Positions 37,534-45,842 of a DNA stretch of 64,000 nt are shown here, one piece after another; the first letter of the stretch is position 1; every line of letters starts with the position of its first letter. Under the pieces are notes generated by a model that worked only from the letters and a program-made list of their open reading frames with translations, made no database searches and was not told the origin of the DNA. Origin of the DNA: CAXSBR01 sp964252015 (GTDB lineage Bacteria; Actinomycetota; Actinomycetes; Mycobacteriales; Jatrophihabitantaceae); contig CAXULW010000012.1 of assembly GCA_964252015.1 (NCBI GenBank), positions 42,257 through 106,256 on the forward strand, written 5' to 3'. The position numbers and the translations under genes were made by a program.

Positions 37534-37573
37534 GGGAAAACTCAACCCTCGATGGGAAAACTCAACCCTCGAC
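37534..37573. repeat. 20-bp tandem duplication
   Basis: GGGAAAACTCAACCCTCGAY occurs twice in a row, differing only at the last base. It shifts the reading frame of the DUF7660-like gene. Confidence 0.9.
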
Positions 37574-37713
37574 CGGTTCCTGGATGCGCTGGGCTCGGTA
37601 ACTGCGGACAGAGCTGTGGTCGTCCCGCATCAGCGCTTGCGCCTCTACCGGGTCCAACGCTGCGGCCACACAACAACAGGACAAGCAGCAGTCAACCTCA
37701 GCCCGGAAAGACG

Positions 37714-37750
37714 AAATCCCGCCACCGCCCCTTTCGGGGCGGCGACGGGG
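37714..37750 (-). terminator. GC-rich hairpin, copy 1 of 3
   Basis: AAATCCCGCCACCGCCCC - TTTC - GGGGCGGCGACGGG: a long imperfect stem that on the minus strand ends in GGATTT. Near-identical copies lie at 54785 and 60157. Looks like an intrinsic terminator of the minus strand or a REP-like element. Confidence 0.55.
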
Positions 37751-37777
37751 TAAGGCTCGATCATCAGGGCTCCAGGA

Positions 37778-38314
37778 TTACGGCGGCGTCGGGCTGAGGA
37801 GCTGTACTACCTCAGCGGGGTCGGACTGAGCGCGGGCAATAGGCAGGGCGAGGAAGAGTGGTGCCGGCGCGATGCACAGCAGCCACCACGGACTCACAAG
37901 GATCGCGGCGGCCACGGCCGGGACGATGTTGAGACCGACTATGACTGCTACGAATAGCAACTCGGAGTAACCGCGTCTGCGCGCACGCTCGATGGCCTCA
38001 GCGGACCGGTGTACAGCCCATCCATCGAGCCGCGGATCACCTGTACTCCAACCCGTGAGCCGCGCGATGAGTACCTGTCGTTCCTCATCTGCGTTCAGAT
38101 CTGTGCGGCGTAGCCGTTCCATGACCAGCGGGAACGTGACCGCTACGATCACCGCGACGATCCCGGGTTCGATGCCATCGTGTGGGAACATCGTCCAGAT
38201 CGGGACGAGCGGCAGCATCATCACCAACTGAGCCAGGTGCATGACCGGTCGCACAGTGGCCGCCCAGACACCTACCTGCTCGACCACAGTCAGTTGACGG
38301 CTCACGTCTCGCAT
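37778..38314 (-). CDS. membrane protein, cargo
   Basis: 178 residues from the ATG at 38314: two hydrophobic pairs (about residues 25-75 and 120-160) with a charged middle (RRTDLNADEERQ). It follows directly on the resolvase fragment at 38377, whose frame runs into it, so it was probably inserted there. No family recognised. Confidence 0.5.
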   Translation of the reverse strand: MRDVSRQLTVVEQVGVWAATVRPVMHLAQLVMMLPLVPIWTMFPHDGIEPGIVAVIVAVTFPLVMERLRRTDLNADEERQVLIARLTGWSTGDPRLDGWAVHRSAEAIERARRRGYSELLFVAVIVGLNIVPAVAAAILVSPWWLLCIAPAPLFLALPIARAQSDPAEVVQLLSPTPP

Positions 38315-38376
38315 CGGCCCAGTGTGCGCGCGACGCCGAACGAGCGACAAACCGAAACCGAACACGCAGTCGACTG

Positions 38377-38660
38377 CCCGATGATCGTGAAGATGAGCCG
38401 CCCCGCGGGGGTGGTCGTGTCGATACCGAGGTACAGGATCTGCACGCCAACGTGGTGTTCGTCGAGGTGGTCGAGTAGGCGGCCGAGGTCGCCGGTGTTG
38501 CGCCCGAGGCGGGACAGCTCGACTACGACCAGAGCGTCACCCACGCGGAGGTGACCCAGGCACGCCTCCCACTCCGGGCGATGCGCGCCACGCTTGCCAG
38601 AAGCGGCCTCGGCGAAGACCCGGTTGCAGCCGTGGGCACGTAGTTCAACGGCTACTACCT
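38377..38660 (-). pseudogene. serine resolvase fragment (catalytic-core part)
   Basis: Holds DRVFAEAASGKRGAHRP-equivalent sequence through VVELSRLGRNTGDLG and TTTPAGRLIFTIIG, then stops; the DNA-binding C-terminus is missing. Left edge is close to CCGATGATCGTGAA, a breakpoint region seen in other copies. Confidence 0.75.
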
Positions 38661-38852
38661 CATCGGCAGATCGCCGGTCGCGTCGAACCCAACAGCCCGA
38701 GCAGCTGCCGAACCCAGTAAAGGACCGCCGCTTACCAGCCAGTATCGCGGTCGCCGACCAAACCAGGTTCAGATTGAGTGGCTAGTGGTTTCATCGAGCG
38801 CAGCGGCACCTTGGACGATCTTGCGCTTCCGCCCCTCCTGGTGTGAGTTGTC

Positions 38853-39203
38853 ATGGTGACCTCACCGATCGGAATTCTATTTCTGCGCGACATCACCCAC
38901 GGCGGCCCGGCGGACCAGCTCCCCACCGTGGCGGCGGCCCTGGCGAGCTTCATCGCCGACGCTCAGTCCTCGATCGAGGTGGCCATCTACGACTTCCGCC
39001 TGACCGACCCGGACGCCGTTAACACCGTCGTGGGGGCGTTGACGTCCGCGGCGGACCCGGGCGTGAGCGTGCGCATCGGCTACGACGCCGGCAAACCAGC
39101 CAACGGCACCGCGGCGGACTTCGCCGCCCTGGAGGCTGAGGTGCACTTCGAGGCAGGTGGTGAGCAACCGTCGGCTGCGGTGGTTACGCACGCTGTTCCG
39201 TAG
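38853..39203 (+). pseudogene. truncated phospholipase D-like protein (N-terminus)
   Basis: About 95 residues match the start of PLD-superfamily proteins: ILFLRDITHGGPA, SSIEVAIYDFRL and VSVRIGYDAGKP. The first HxK catalytic motif, expected about 40 residues later, is absent because the frame ends in unrelated sequence at 39203. Its end overlaps the next gene on the other strand, marking a junction. Confidence 0.6.
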
Positions 39204-39645
39204 TGGCTTGTGCGAGTCCGGCCGGGGCGTTGGGGCGGGGTCGGCGGGGTTCTCTGTCGCCGGCATCTGGCGGTGGTGGTGTGTCTCCGGGTACGAAGAC
39301 CGACCAGCCGCCGCGCCACCACATCCATTCGTATGCGTACCGGTCGATGAGCGGGACTCGGTACCAAACGCGGACCCAGCGGGGCATCGCGCGCAGGTTG
39401 GGCATTGCGCCGTGCTCGGGTGGTAGCCATTCCCACGCGGGTCGCATGCCGGGCGGGACTACCCAGTCCCCTGGTGATGGAGTGCCGGTGAAGACGCGTG
39501 GATGCGGGTTACCGGGCCGGGGTGGGTTGTTGGTGGTGGTTGATCTCAGGGGGACCTGTCGGCGGCCACCGCCGAGCCACCAGCCGGTGAGGCCGGTCGA
39601 GATCGGGTTGATCGTTCGTCGCGGTTGTCGCTCCCAGGGCCCCAT
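39184..39645 (-). CDS. Trp-rich hypothetical protein, cargo
   Basis: 153 residues from the ATG at 39645 with a strong GGAGG ribosome site. A Pro/Trp-rich segment (MRPAWEWLPPEH, then MPRWVRVWYRVPLIDRYAYEW) suggests a small globular or membrane-surface protein. Similar short proteins occur in actinomycetes but have no known role. Lies downstream of a resolvase fragment. Confidence 0.5.
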   Translation of the reverse strand: MGPWERQPRRTINPISTGLTGWWLGGGRRQVPLRSTTTNNPPRPGNPHPRVFTGTPSPGDWVVPPGMRPAWEWLPPEHGAMPNLRAMPRWVRVWYRVPLIDRYAYEWMWWRGGWSVFVPGDTPPPPDAGDREPRRPRPNAPAGLAQATTEQRA

Positions 39646-39713
39646 CGTCGGCCTCCGTCTCCTGAGCTGCACGCTTCCTGGTACCAGGGTATTGCGAATC
39701 CGCGAAGGCGGGG

Positions 39714-39775
39714 CACGCCCGGACTGGGTGCGCTCGACCAGCAGTTCGCGTTCCATCGCGGCTACCGCGCCCCGG
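39714..39775 (-). pseudogene. 62-bp serine resolvase scar
   Basis: Encodes only AVAAMERELLVERTQSG, the long helix between core and HTH. Left edge at CCCGGACTG, right edge at ACCGCGCC. Both edges recur as ends of other fragments. Confidence 0.65.
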
Positions 39776-39881
39776 CCCGACCCTGCGCCCCGGCCTGTCC
39801 CTCGTCCATGGGCGGCCACCAGCCGGGCAGAGTCCAAGGCGACTGGGGCCAGTCGCCCCGCGATTCCACGCTCAGCAATAG

Positions 39882-40265
39882 CTACGGGTCCGGGGCTGGT
39901 GGTCCGAGGCCAAAGGTCCGATCGCGTATTTGTAATGACTTGTTGGTGTCGGCCCAGTCGATACGGGCGACCTTGCCTCGCCACCGAAAGTGCCCGCGCG
40001 ACCAGTCGTTCAGTTGGTCGTCGTCGAGTCCGTCATCGAGGAAATCGTCGAAGTCGCCGGTTGTGCTCAGAAAGTAACCGTGCAGAATCTCGCGCCGGTT
40101 CGAGAACCGCTTCCAAAAAAGCGCACCGCGGACATCAGACCACTGTTCGACTCTGAGGAACATGGTGCCTATCCGGTCACCAGACTCGTTGTAGAGCCCT
40201 GCGCCACGTTCGCGGTACGGGTCGAGGCGTCCGTCGGGCGGACCCGCTGGGGGGCGACGAGGCAT
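39882..40265 (-). CDS. hypothetical protein, cargo
   Basis: 127 residues from the ATG at 40265. An acidic run (DDFLDDGLDDDQ) follows a basic aromatic segment (GALFWKRFSNRRE). No family recognised. Its 5' end lies close to the rusA fragment at 40325. Confidence 0.45.
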   Translation of the reverse strand: MPRRPPAGPPDGRLDPYRERGAGLYNESGDRIGTMFLRVEQWSDVRGALFWKRFSNRREILHGYFLSTTGDFDDFLDDGLDDDQLNDWSRGHFRWRGKVARIDWADTNKSLQIRDRTFGLGPPAPDP

Positions 40266-40324
40266 GCCCAATGCTCTCAGTCGAGGCGCACCAACGACGA
40301 CACGTCAACGGGAGCCGCCCAGTG

Positions 40325-40505
40325 TCAGCCCCGAAGCGCTGCACTCGGCCTGATCGCCGACCCGACCTGGACAAGCTGGTCCGCTCCACCTTGGACGCCC
40401 TGACCACCGCCGGCGCGATCGATCCGACGCCCGCGTAGTCGAGATCGTCGCCCGCAAGCACTACGCAGAATCGTGGTGCGGCGCTCGGATCACGGTGCGG
40501 ACCGA
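40325..40505 (+). pseudogene. rusA-like fragment (C-terminal)
   Basis: Reads RPDLDKLVRSTLDALTTAGAI, a one-base shift, then VVEIVARKHYA and GARITV. RPDLDKL carries the conserved aspartates of RusA nucleases; the N-terminal half is missing. Confidence 0.7.
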
Positions 40506-40864
40506 CGGGACCTGTTCGAACCCCGAGCGCCGTCGACGACCGCGTCAACTACGCGACCATTTCGGATGTACAACGTCATCCGACCAGGCCTGAAGTCAGC
40601 GGTCTCACCGCCGTTGTAGTCGACAATGCGAAAGTGGAAGTTCGGATGGAGACCCAGCAACCGTTTCCTGGCTGCCTTGACGGTAAGGCCGATCATTTGG
40701 GACGCGAGCGTTGGAGCGGGCTCGTGGTGGGGTTCCGCAGCTGAAGGCGCAGGCCACGGGGCGACACGGCGGCCCGTCGGGTTTTGAGCCCGCGGCGGGT
40801 CAGGGTCCGATGCTTCGAGCGCGTCAACCCACTCGGCGCCGTCATCGCCTGCTCTGTCCGTCAT
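40490..40864 (-). CDS. peptidase-inhibitor I78-like protein, cargo
   Basis: 124 residues from the ATG at 40864 (GGAGG site). The C-terminal 60 residues show the I78 pattern: MIGLTVKAARKRLLGL, FRIVDY, TADFRPGRMTLYIRNGRVVDA. I78 inhibitors block serine proteases. The first 60 residues are disordered and there is no signal peptide, so the role here is open. Between rusA (convergent) and a resolvase fragment. Confidence 0.5.
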   Translation of the reverse strand: MTDRAGDDGAEWVDALEASDPDPPRAQNPTGRRVAPWPAPSAAEPHHEPAPTLASQMIGLTVKAARKRLLGLHPNFHFRIVDYNGGETADFRPGRMTLYIRNGRVVDAVVDGARGSNRSRRSAP

Positions 40865-40935
40865 GACCCACCTCCAGCCCGGATGGTAGGGCTGCTGACC
40901 GCATGACGCACATCTGCAAATGTCGACTCCCGGCA

Positions 40936-41037
40936 CGGCGCGGGTCGTACAACCGTTGCGCCTCGCGCTGCTGGGCCGGGGTGAACGTCCGCCGGCGGCC
41001 ACCGACCCGGCTGCGAGGACGCCCCGCGGCGAGACCG
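40936..41037 (-). pseudogene. serine resolvase fragment (hinge/HTH start)
   Basis: QSGLAAGR, then VGGRRRTFTPAQQREAQRLYD: the region just before the recognition helix. Right edge at CCGGACTG directly abuts the rusA fragment of the next unit; the HTH end is lost. Confidence 0.7.
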
Positions 41038-41207
41038 GACTGCACCCGGCCCGACCGCCGCCCTGATCTGGACAAGCTGGTCCGTTCGACGCTGGACGCC
41101 CTGACCACCGCCGGCGCGATCGAGACGACGCCCGCGTGGTCGAGATCATCGCCCGCAAGGACTACGCCCTCGGGTGGGACAGGGGCACCATCACGGTTGG
41201 GCCGTGC
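41038..41207 (+). pseudogene. rusA-like fragment (C-terminal)
   Basis: RPDRRPDLDKLVRSTLDAL, frameshift, VVEIIARKDYA and GTITVG. Joined at its 5' side to the truncated resolvase, at its 3' side to a small membrane gene on the other strand. Confidence 0.7.
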
Positions 41208-41384
41208 TCAGCGACGAAAGATCAACTTTCGCCCGAACAGCACCACGATGATCACGGCACCCAGCAGTGCGATGACGGTACCGGCGACGTGCTCGCCCGT
41301 TCGGGCAAGAACGAGGCCAACGACGACGAGCAGGAGCGCAAGAGAATTGACGACCAATTCCTGCCTGGTCAATCGAGATCGCAA
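41208..41384 (-). CDS. 58-residue two-TM protein, cargo (copy 1)
   Basis: Starts at TTG 41384: RSRLTRQELVVNS, a hydrophobic helix, ARTGEH, a second helix and FGRKLIFRR. The second copy at 45427 has 37 of the last 37 residues identical. The shared start position (TTG here, GTG there) fixes the frame. A longer frame to 41570 reads through the resolvase flank and is less likely. Confidence 0.5.
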   Translation of the reverse strand: MRSRLTRQELVVNSLALLLVVVGLVLARTGEHVAGTVIALLGAVIIVVLFGRKLIFRR

Positions 41385-41583
41385 CGGTCTCCAATCCCAC
41401 TTCGGCCGTTCGGACGGCACCGACCAGCCGCGAGCGGGGCGCCTACGACCAGGATGATGGGTCGTTCCCGCCAGGGTTTCAGCAAAGGGCCGAAAGTGCG
41501 ACCCGACCACGGTGTTCAAGGCTGCGTCTGTTCGTGGCGCCGACGCTTGCCCGCTCCGTCCTGGCCCCATCTGCCGTCGACCT

Positions 41584-41790
41584 GGACGTAGCGGTACACC
41601 GTGGACGGGCTCGGGCCGACCGCCCGCGCGATCTGCTCGATGGTCATGACCCGCATGTCGTAAAGCCGTTGAGCTTCCCGCTGCTGGGCCGGCGTGAAGC
41701 TGCGGCGTCGGCCGCGGGCCCGCGCTGCGGTCAACCCGGACTGGGTGCGTTCGACCAGCAGCTAACGTTCCATAGCCGCGACCGCGCCGG
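41584..41790 (-). pseudogene. serine resolvase 3' fragment
   Basis: Covers the HTH end (MTIEQIARAVGPSPSTVYRYV) back to AVAAMER-like sequence with an in-frame stop; right edge just past GATCGTGAA. Its downstream flank (41480-41583) resembles those of the copies at 42572 and 57111. Confidence 0.75.
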
Positions 41791-41852
41791 TGATCGTGAA
41801 CACCAAGCCAGGCGTGGATCGTCGAGTCGCGCCCCCCGGGTGACCGTAACTG

Positions 41853-42206
41853 TCAGATGATTTGTTCAATGTCGGCCTGGCGCTCGGTACCGCTGTCAAA
41901 GAACCGAGAGAGGTAGGCAGGTGGGCTCAGGTCGCTGCCTCGCATGAGAGAGAAGACCTCGGCGCCGTCGGCGGGGACGTCGATTAGTCGGTATGACTGG
42001 CACAAGCCCAGGAAGGTATCGGGAGTGTTGTCGCTCGCGGCGGCGTATTCAGCGGCCTCGACTTCAGCACGTTCGATGGCCTGCTCGGCTGACTGTGCGC
42101 GCCATAAGGTGATGCGCTCTTCGTACGTGTTGCCGTCGGTTGCGTGTGGGTTGCCGACCGCGAAGACGCACCGCACGGCGTACCAGTCCACCTGTTCGGC
42201 CATCAT
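41853..42206 (-). CDS. DUF4288-like protein, cargo
   Basis: 117 residues: WYAVRCVFAVGN, YEERITLWRAQSAEQAIERAEVEA, EVFSLMRGSDLSPPAYLSRFFD. Pattern and length match DUF4288-type proteins, small soluble proteins of unknown role. Appears intact; ATG at 42206 or 42203. Confidence 0.65.
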   Translation of the reverse strand: MMAEQVDWYAVRCVFAVGNPHATDGNTYEERITLWRAQSAEQAIERAEVEAAEYAAASDNTPDTFLGLCQSYRLIDVPADGAEVFSLMRGSDLSPPAYLSRFFDSGTERQADIEQII

Positions 42207-42218
42207 GCCCGCCGTGCA

Positions 42219-42410
42219 TCAACCGTCACGATGTGGTGACGCCGCAGCGAGAGAAAACATCCGTGCCGCCTGCGCGAAGGCCATCAGCGTGAACCCTGGC
42301 CCACCCACAACCACCGCGAGCGGAGCTGAGCGTGTAGCCAGACCGAGGACCAGCCCGATGGTCAACACACACACACCGATCACCACCATCGCCAGGATCA
42401 CCCGTCGCAT
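42219..42410 (-). CDS. 63-residue two-TM protein, cargo
   Basis: ATG at 42410 overlaps the stop of a frame reading from the resolvase's downstream flank (FRPFAEILAR then TGATG), so translation may be coupled. Two hydrophobic helices and a short basic tail. Next to the DUF4288-like gene, same strand. Confidence 0.5.
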   Translation of the reverse strand: MRRVILAMVVIGVCVLTIGLVLGLATRSAPLAVVVGGPGFTLMAFAQAARMFSLAAASPHRDG

Positions 42411-42571
42411 CACCGCGCCAGGATCTCAGCAAACGGCCGGAAGTGCGACCCGGCAACGGTCTTCCAGGCTGCGCCAATGCGTTGCGTTGACGCTTTCCGG
42501 CTCCGTCCTGGAGCCATCCGCGAACGTGGGCGTGGCCTGCTGCCAGGCATGAGATAGCTGGCGGCCCCCCA

Positions 42572-42892
42572 GTAGCGGTACACCGTTGAGAGCTGGCCCT
42601 GACCGCCCGGGCGATCTGCTCGATCGTCATGCCGCGCAGGTCGTACAGCCGCTAGGCTGCACGCTGTTCGGCCGGGGTGAAGCTGCGTCGCCGCCCGCCT
42701 ACCCGGCCGCGGGTTCGCGCGGCGGCCAAGCCCTGACCGGGTGCGTTCGACCAGAAGCTCACCTTGCATCGCGGCCACTGCGCCGATGATGGTGAAGATG
42801 AGCCACCCGCCGGGGTGGTGGTGTCGATGCCCCAGTTCAGGCAGACCAACGCGGTGTTCGTCCAGGTGGTCGAGCCGCTGGCCGAGGTCAGT
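42572..42892 (-). pseudogene. serine resolvase 3' two-thirds, degraded
   Basis: From a changed HTH end to the DHLDE region, with stops and shifts (a TAG inside QRLYD). Right edge in the LLDHLDE coding region. Confidence 0.75.
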
Positions 42893-42898
42893 CCGGGA

Positions 42899-43336
42899 TC
42901 ATTCCATCGCGGCGCCGGCATTGACCACCACAGCCACGTTGCCGTACGGCAAGTCCGATCCGTGCATGACTTCGGCCCAATAGTTCTTGTCGTTCTCGGT
43001 ACGCCCGAAGGCGTAGTCGACGCCGCCAGAAAGCGGTGCGACGGTCGTCCACCCCTGAGCGTGCAGGCTGTGCGCCAGCGCGACCACTACGGAGGTCTCC
43101 CGTGCAGCAGAAGTATCGAAAGCGCGGGTGGCATGAACGTCGTCGACGCTGGTATCGCAGGTCGCCGGCTGCCCGCCTGTGCTGCTGACGTGCGCGGGCG
43201 GCGGCACCTGCTCAAGAAGTGTCGTTACCCGATGCTCAACAGTAGGCGAGCAATAGGAGGCCGTGGAGCCGGTGGAACATGCCACAAGCAATGCGCCAGC
43301 GGCACCGAGCAGGGCTGCACTCGAACCGACCTTCAT
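42899..43336 (-). CDS. lipoprotein, cargo
   Basis: 145 residues with signal peptide and lipobox LLVACS at about residue 20, a Cys pair (YCSP, ATCDTS) and a folded end with NYWAEVMHGSD. Resembles small sensor-like lipoproteins of actinomycetes; no family recognised. Intact. Confidence 0.55.
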   Translation of the reverse strand: MKVGSSAALLGAAGALLVACSTGSTASYCSPTVEHRVTTLLEQVPPPAHVSSTGGQPATCDTSVDDVHATRAFDTSAARETSVVVALAHSLHAQGWTTVAPLSGGVDYAFGRTENDKNYWAEVMHGSDLPYGNVAVVVNAGAAME

Positions 43337-43396
43337 CCAATACTGCCTTGACAGTCCTGATCAGAGTTCATGCGCGTTCCCTCAGTTCGGGTCAGC

Positions 43397-43717
43397 GCCG
43401 ACGCTACCGACGATTCCTGACAAACCTCTTGGGGAGCATTGCAGCCGCTCTTCCCGACCGCGAATCGACGGGGCGCAACGTGGTGACCAGCCTCGACCAA
43501 TCGATCGGCACCCGGGCATCGAGGGTCCGGCCGAGGTAGTTCTCAACGGCGGTGCCGAATTACGGGATCGATACTCGGCTTGGGCTCGGCACATTTCGCG
43601 TGAGAAGTCGGCCTGGACCACGGCAAGAGCCCGCTCGGTCTGCTCCCAGCCAGGCCCCAGGTCGTTGACAGTCAGCTCCGGCCCCTTCCGCACGTAGTCC
43701 TTCACGCCACGAATCAT
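43397..43717 (-). pseudogene. hypothetical protein with one frameshift
   Basis: Starts MIRGVKDYVRKGPELTV, NDLGPGWEQTERALAVVQAD; a shift near 43555 leads to AVENYLGRTLDARVPIDWSR and ends MLPKRFVRNRR. About 110 residues if repaired. The ALAVVQAD segment recurs at 52.2 kb. Confidence 0.55.
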
Positions 43718-43764
43718 CCACCAGTACGACGACCTGATGAGCGTGCCGCCGGCGCTTACGAAGG

Positions 43765-43845
43765 ACGACGCCTGGGGTCGTGCACATCGACGCCGCCAAG
43801 AACTACGACACGGTGCGCACCGGGACAGTTATTATCTGCCGCCGG
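43765..43845 (+). pseudogene. short rusA-like scar
   Basis: Only the end remains: DDA, VVHIDAAKNYD and TGTVII. Confidence 0.55.
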
Positions 43846-43949
43846 GGTCACAGACGGGTTGAGGCAGCCACGTCGACTCATTCCCGCGGGCCGGCGTCAC
43901 GTCCAGCGGTGTCTCCGGGTCACCTTCGAGGAGGTCTGTGCGAGCCGCG

Positions 43950-44348
43950 GGGGGTCGGACGCTGCGGGTACAGCCCGTAGACCGCCAGCATGAGCAGCCC
44001 AAACGCGAGTGCAACCGAGAGAGGTCCAGCTCGCGTCCCCACGCGCGATCGGACCGATACCAGCCGCAAGGAAGGTCACCAAGCAGGCGATTGGCAACAC
44101 GACATTCGCCGATGGACGCTGGAGCCAGCCGCCGAGGTCAATTGGTGGACGTTGACGTCGCGGCCAACCCCGAACCCAAGCACCAAGTTGGGCTTGACTC
44201 GTTCGAGCCGCGGACCCTGCCGCGTCGCTCTCGGCTTGACTCGTTCGAGCCGCGGACCCAGCCGCGCCGCGTCGCTCTCGGGTGTGAACGGCGCGAGCAG
44301 GACTCCCAACGTGATCAGGTAGACGAACGCCACCACGAGGCCCAACAC
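43950..44348 (-). pseudogene. membrane protein with frameshifts and internal repeat
   Basis: Begins MLGLVVAFVYLITLGVLLAPF, then twice GPRLERVKP (DNA repeat 44191-44279), then in other frames VVLPIACLVTFLAAGIG and ALAFGLLMLAVYGLYPQ. It would have about four helices if repaired. Two or more indels. Confidence 0.5.
44191..44279. repeat. imperfect tandem repeat, units of 42 and 47 bp
   Basis: GGCTTGACTCGTTCGAGCCG with the following 20-odd bases occurs at 44191 and again at 44233; the second unit has five extra bases. Lies inside the membrane pseudogene. Confidence 0.8.
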
Positions 44349-44437
44349 ATTTGCAGTCTGTCAACATCGGACCGGCTGAGCGAACCGGGACTGTGCGTTG
44401 CCGTTGCCCGCGGAGGTCATGCGGTCTTCGCGCTTCC

Positions 44438-44520
44438 GGGACGACGCACGGGTTGTGCACCTCGTTGCGGCCAAGCGCTACGGCCCTCGGTGGACAGGGG
44501 CAGCCATCACCGTGGCAGGG
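44438..44520 (+). pseudogene. short rusA-like scar
   Basis: DDARVVHLVAAKRY, then WTGAAITV; the rest is lost. Confidence 0.55.
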
Positions 44521-44698
44521 TGTAAGTCGTTGGTGTGCCTGGACGTCGACGACCCAGGTCAGACCGGCACCGGCTCGTCGCCGAGGTAGGTGCAATGACC
44601 GTTCGCACCGTGCTCACGATGTCTCGACTCGTCGAGCCGACCGACCGCGCTGAAATGGTTGGTTGGCTGCGCGTCGACCGCCCAGATAGCGTGATCGG

Positions 44699-44896
44699 AT
44701 GCTCTGGGTCCGCTCGATCTGGTTCAGAGTTTCCTACGCTCTGCTCTTCATCGTGTGGGGGATCTACATGATCGCCGACCGCCGCGGCCATCACGGGTTC
44801 TCGCTCGTTCTGGGCGTGGTCATCCTGTTGGTCGGTATCGCTGCAGCCGTAGACGTTGCGCGATCATTGCATAAGGGATCTTCCCGGTCAGGCTGA
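44699..44896 (+). CDS. 65-residue two-TM protein, cargo
   Basis: ATG at 44699. MLWVRSIWFRVSYALLFI forms a first helix, DRRGHHG a loop, then a second helix and a basic tail. No family; plus strand, unlike most cargo. From its stop to 45298, about 400 bases, I see nothing convincing. Confidence 0.5.
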   Translation: MLWVRSIWFRVSYALLFIVWGIYMIADRRGHHGFSLVLGVVILLVGIAAAVDVARSLHKGSSRSG

Positions 44897-45298
44897 GCCG
44901 TGGGTACCCGCCTGGGTTCGGTAGATCGGTCGGCCGATCCGGCCGGTCGGGCCGTTCGCGGTAGCGGTGGTTGGTCCACGACCCCGAGAATCAAGTTTCA
45001 CCTGAGGTCGCGGCATGGCGACGTTCCGCACTTGCACGGCAGATACTCGTCACCACACCGAGATTGCAGTCGGACATGTTCTCGGAGGCACTTCGACGCT
45101 TCCTGAGACGGTGGCGCCGACCTCGTTCACCGACGAGGCCGCCGCCCACAGTTGAGCCAAAGGCCCACCGTTCCCGATCTTGACCAGTGACGCAGATAGG
45201 CCAGCAATCCGTTCGGCCTCAGCGTGGGGACGACCCCATCGGGTTGGCCTTCAGCGATCCAGGGTTCTGCGCGGCCGCCTTGCACGCCGCGAGGCAGG

Positions 45299-45426
45299 TG
45301 CGTTCGACCCTGGACGCGCTGACCACCGCCGGCGCCATCGACGACGACGCCCGCGTAATCGAGATCATCGCCCGCAAGCACTACGCCCACAGGTGGACCG
45401 GGGCCACCATCACGGTTGGGCCGTGC
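45299..45426 (+). pseudogene. rusA-like fragment (C-terminal)
   Basis: VRSTLDALTTAGAIDDDAR, VIEIIARKHYA and WTGATITVG in one frame, the least damaged short copy. The last 20 bases and the following 115 are identical to those at 41.2 kb. Confidence 0.75.
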
Positions 45427-45603
45427 TCAGCGACGAAAGATCAACTTTCGCCCGAACAGCACCACGATGATCACGGCACCCAGCAGTGCGATGACGGTAC
45501 CGGCGACGTGCTCGCCCGTTCGGGCAAGAACGAGGCCAACGACGACGAGAAGGAGGGCAACAGAATCGATCAGTACTTCTTGCCCGGTCAGTCGAGACCG
45601 CAC
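45427..45603 (-). CDS. 58-residue two-TM protein, cargo (copy 2)
   Basis: GTG start at 45603: RSRLTGQEVLIDS, then the same two helices and FGRKLIFRR as copy 1. The last 110 or so bases are identical to copy 1 and the 5' part differs, so the copies exchanged sequence or duplicated recently. Confidence 0.55.
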   Translation of the reverse strand: MRSRLTGQEVLIDSVALLLVVVGLVLARTGEHVAGTVIALLGAVIIVVLFGRKLIFRR

Positions 45604-45734
45604 CGGCTGCCTTTCCGTTTCGGCGGTTCGGACCAGCCCGTTGCCGCTGTCTGACGGCGCGTAAACGTGTCGAGTGTTCAGTGGTTGTCGTGGGTTTCAC
45701 TCGAACGGAATCGCTCGATCATCGGCAACACCAT

Positions 45735-45830
45735 CAGCTGGACGTAGCGGTACACCGTGGAGGAGCTGGAGCTGACCGCCCGGGCGAATCTGCTCGGTCG
45801 TCATGCCGCGCAGGTCGTACAGGCGTTGGC
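45735..45830 (-). pseudogene. serine resolvase 3' fragment (HTH only)
   Basis: From the YRYV end to the region CGCAGGTCGTACAG, where similarity ends. One base is inserted in the HTH. Confidence 0.7.
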
Positions 45831-45842
45831 GGTCGTTCCAGC

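Larger units (their letters stand above)
37395..37753 (+). pseudogene. DUF7660-like protein broken by a 20-bp duplication
   Basis: From the GTG at 37395 the frame reads DRYATGEFANVSVEG, LLADLQRDPRRWENSTLD and then derails. If one of two tandem copies of a 20-base unit (37534-37553, 37554-37573) is ignored, the frame continues as RFLDALGSVTADR, the expected W-EN-L--FLDAL pattern of DUF7660-type proteins. Replication slippage would explain the lesion and could also reverse it. The true end is unsure, since the repaired frame runs into the hairpin at 37714. Confidence 0.6.

Noticed and set aside
41208..41570. A 120-residue reading of the two-TM gene at 41.2 kb
   Set aside because: The upstream part reads through the conserved resolvase flank, and the second copy at 45.4 kb supports a start at 41384.
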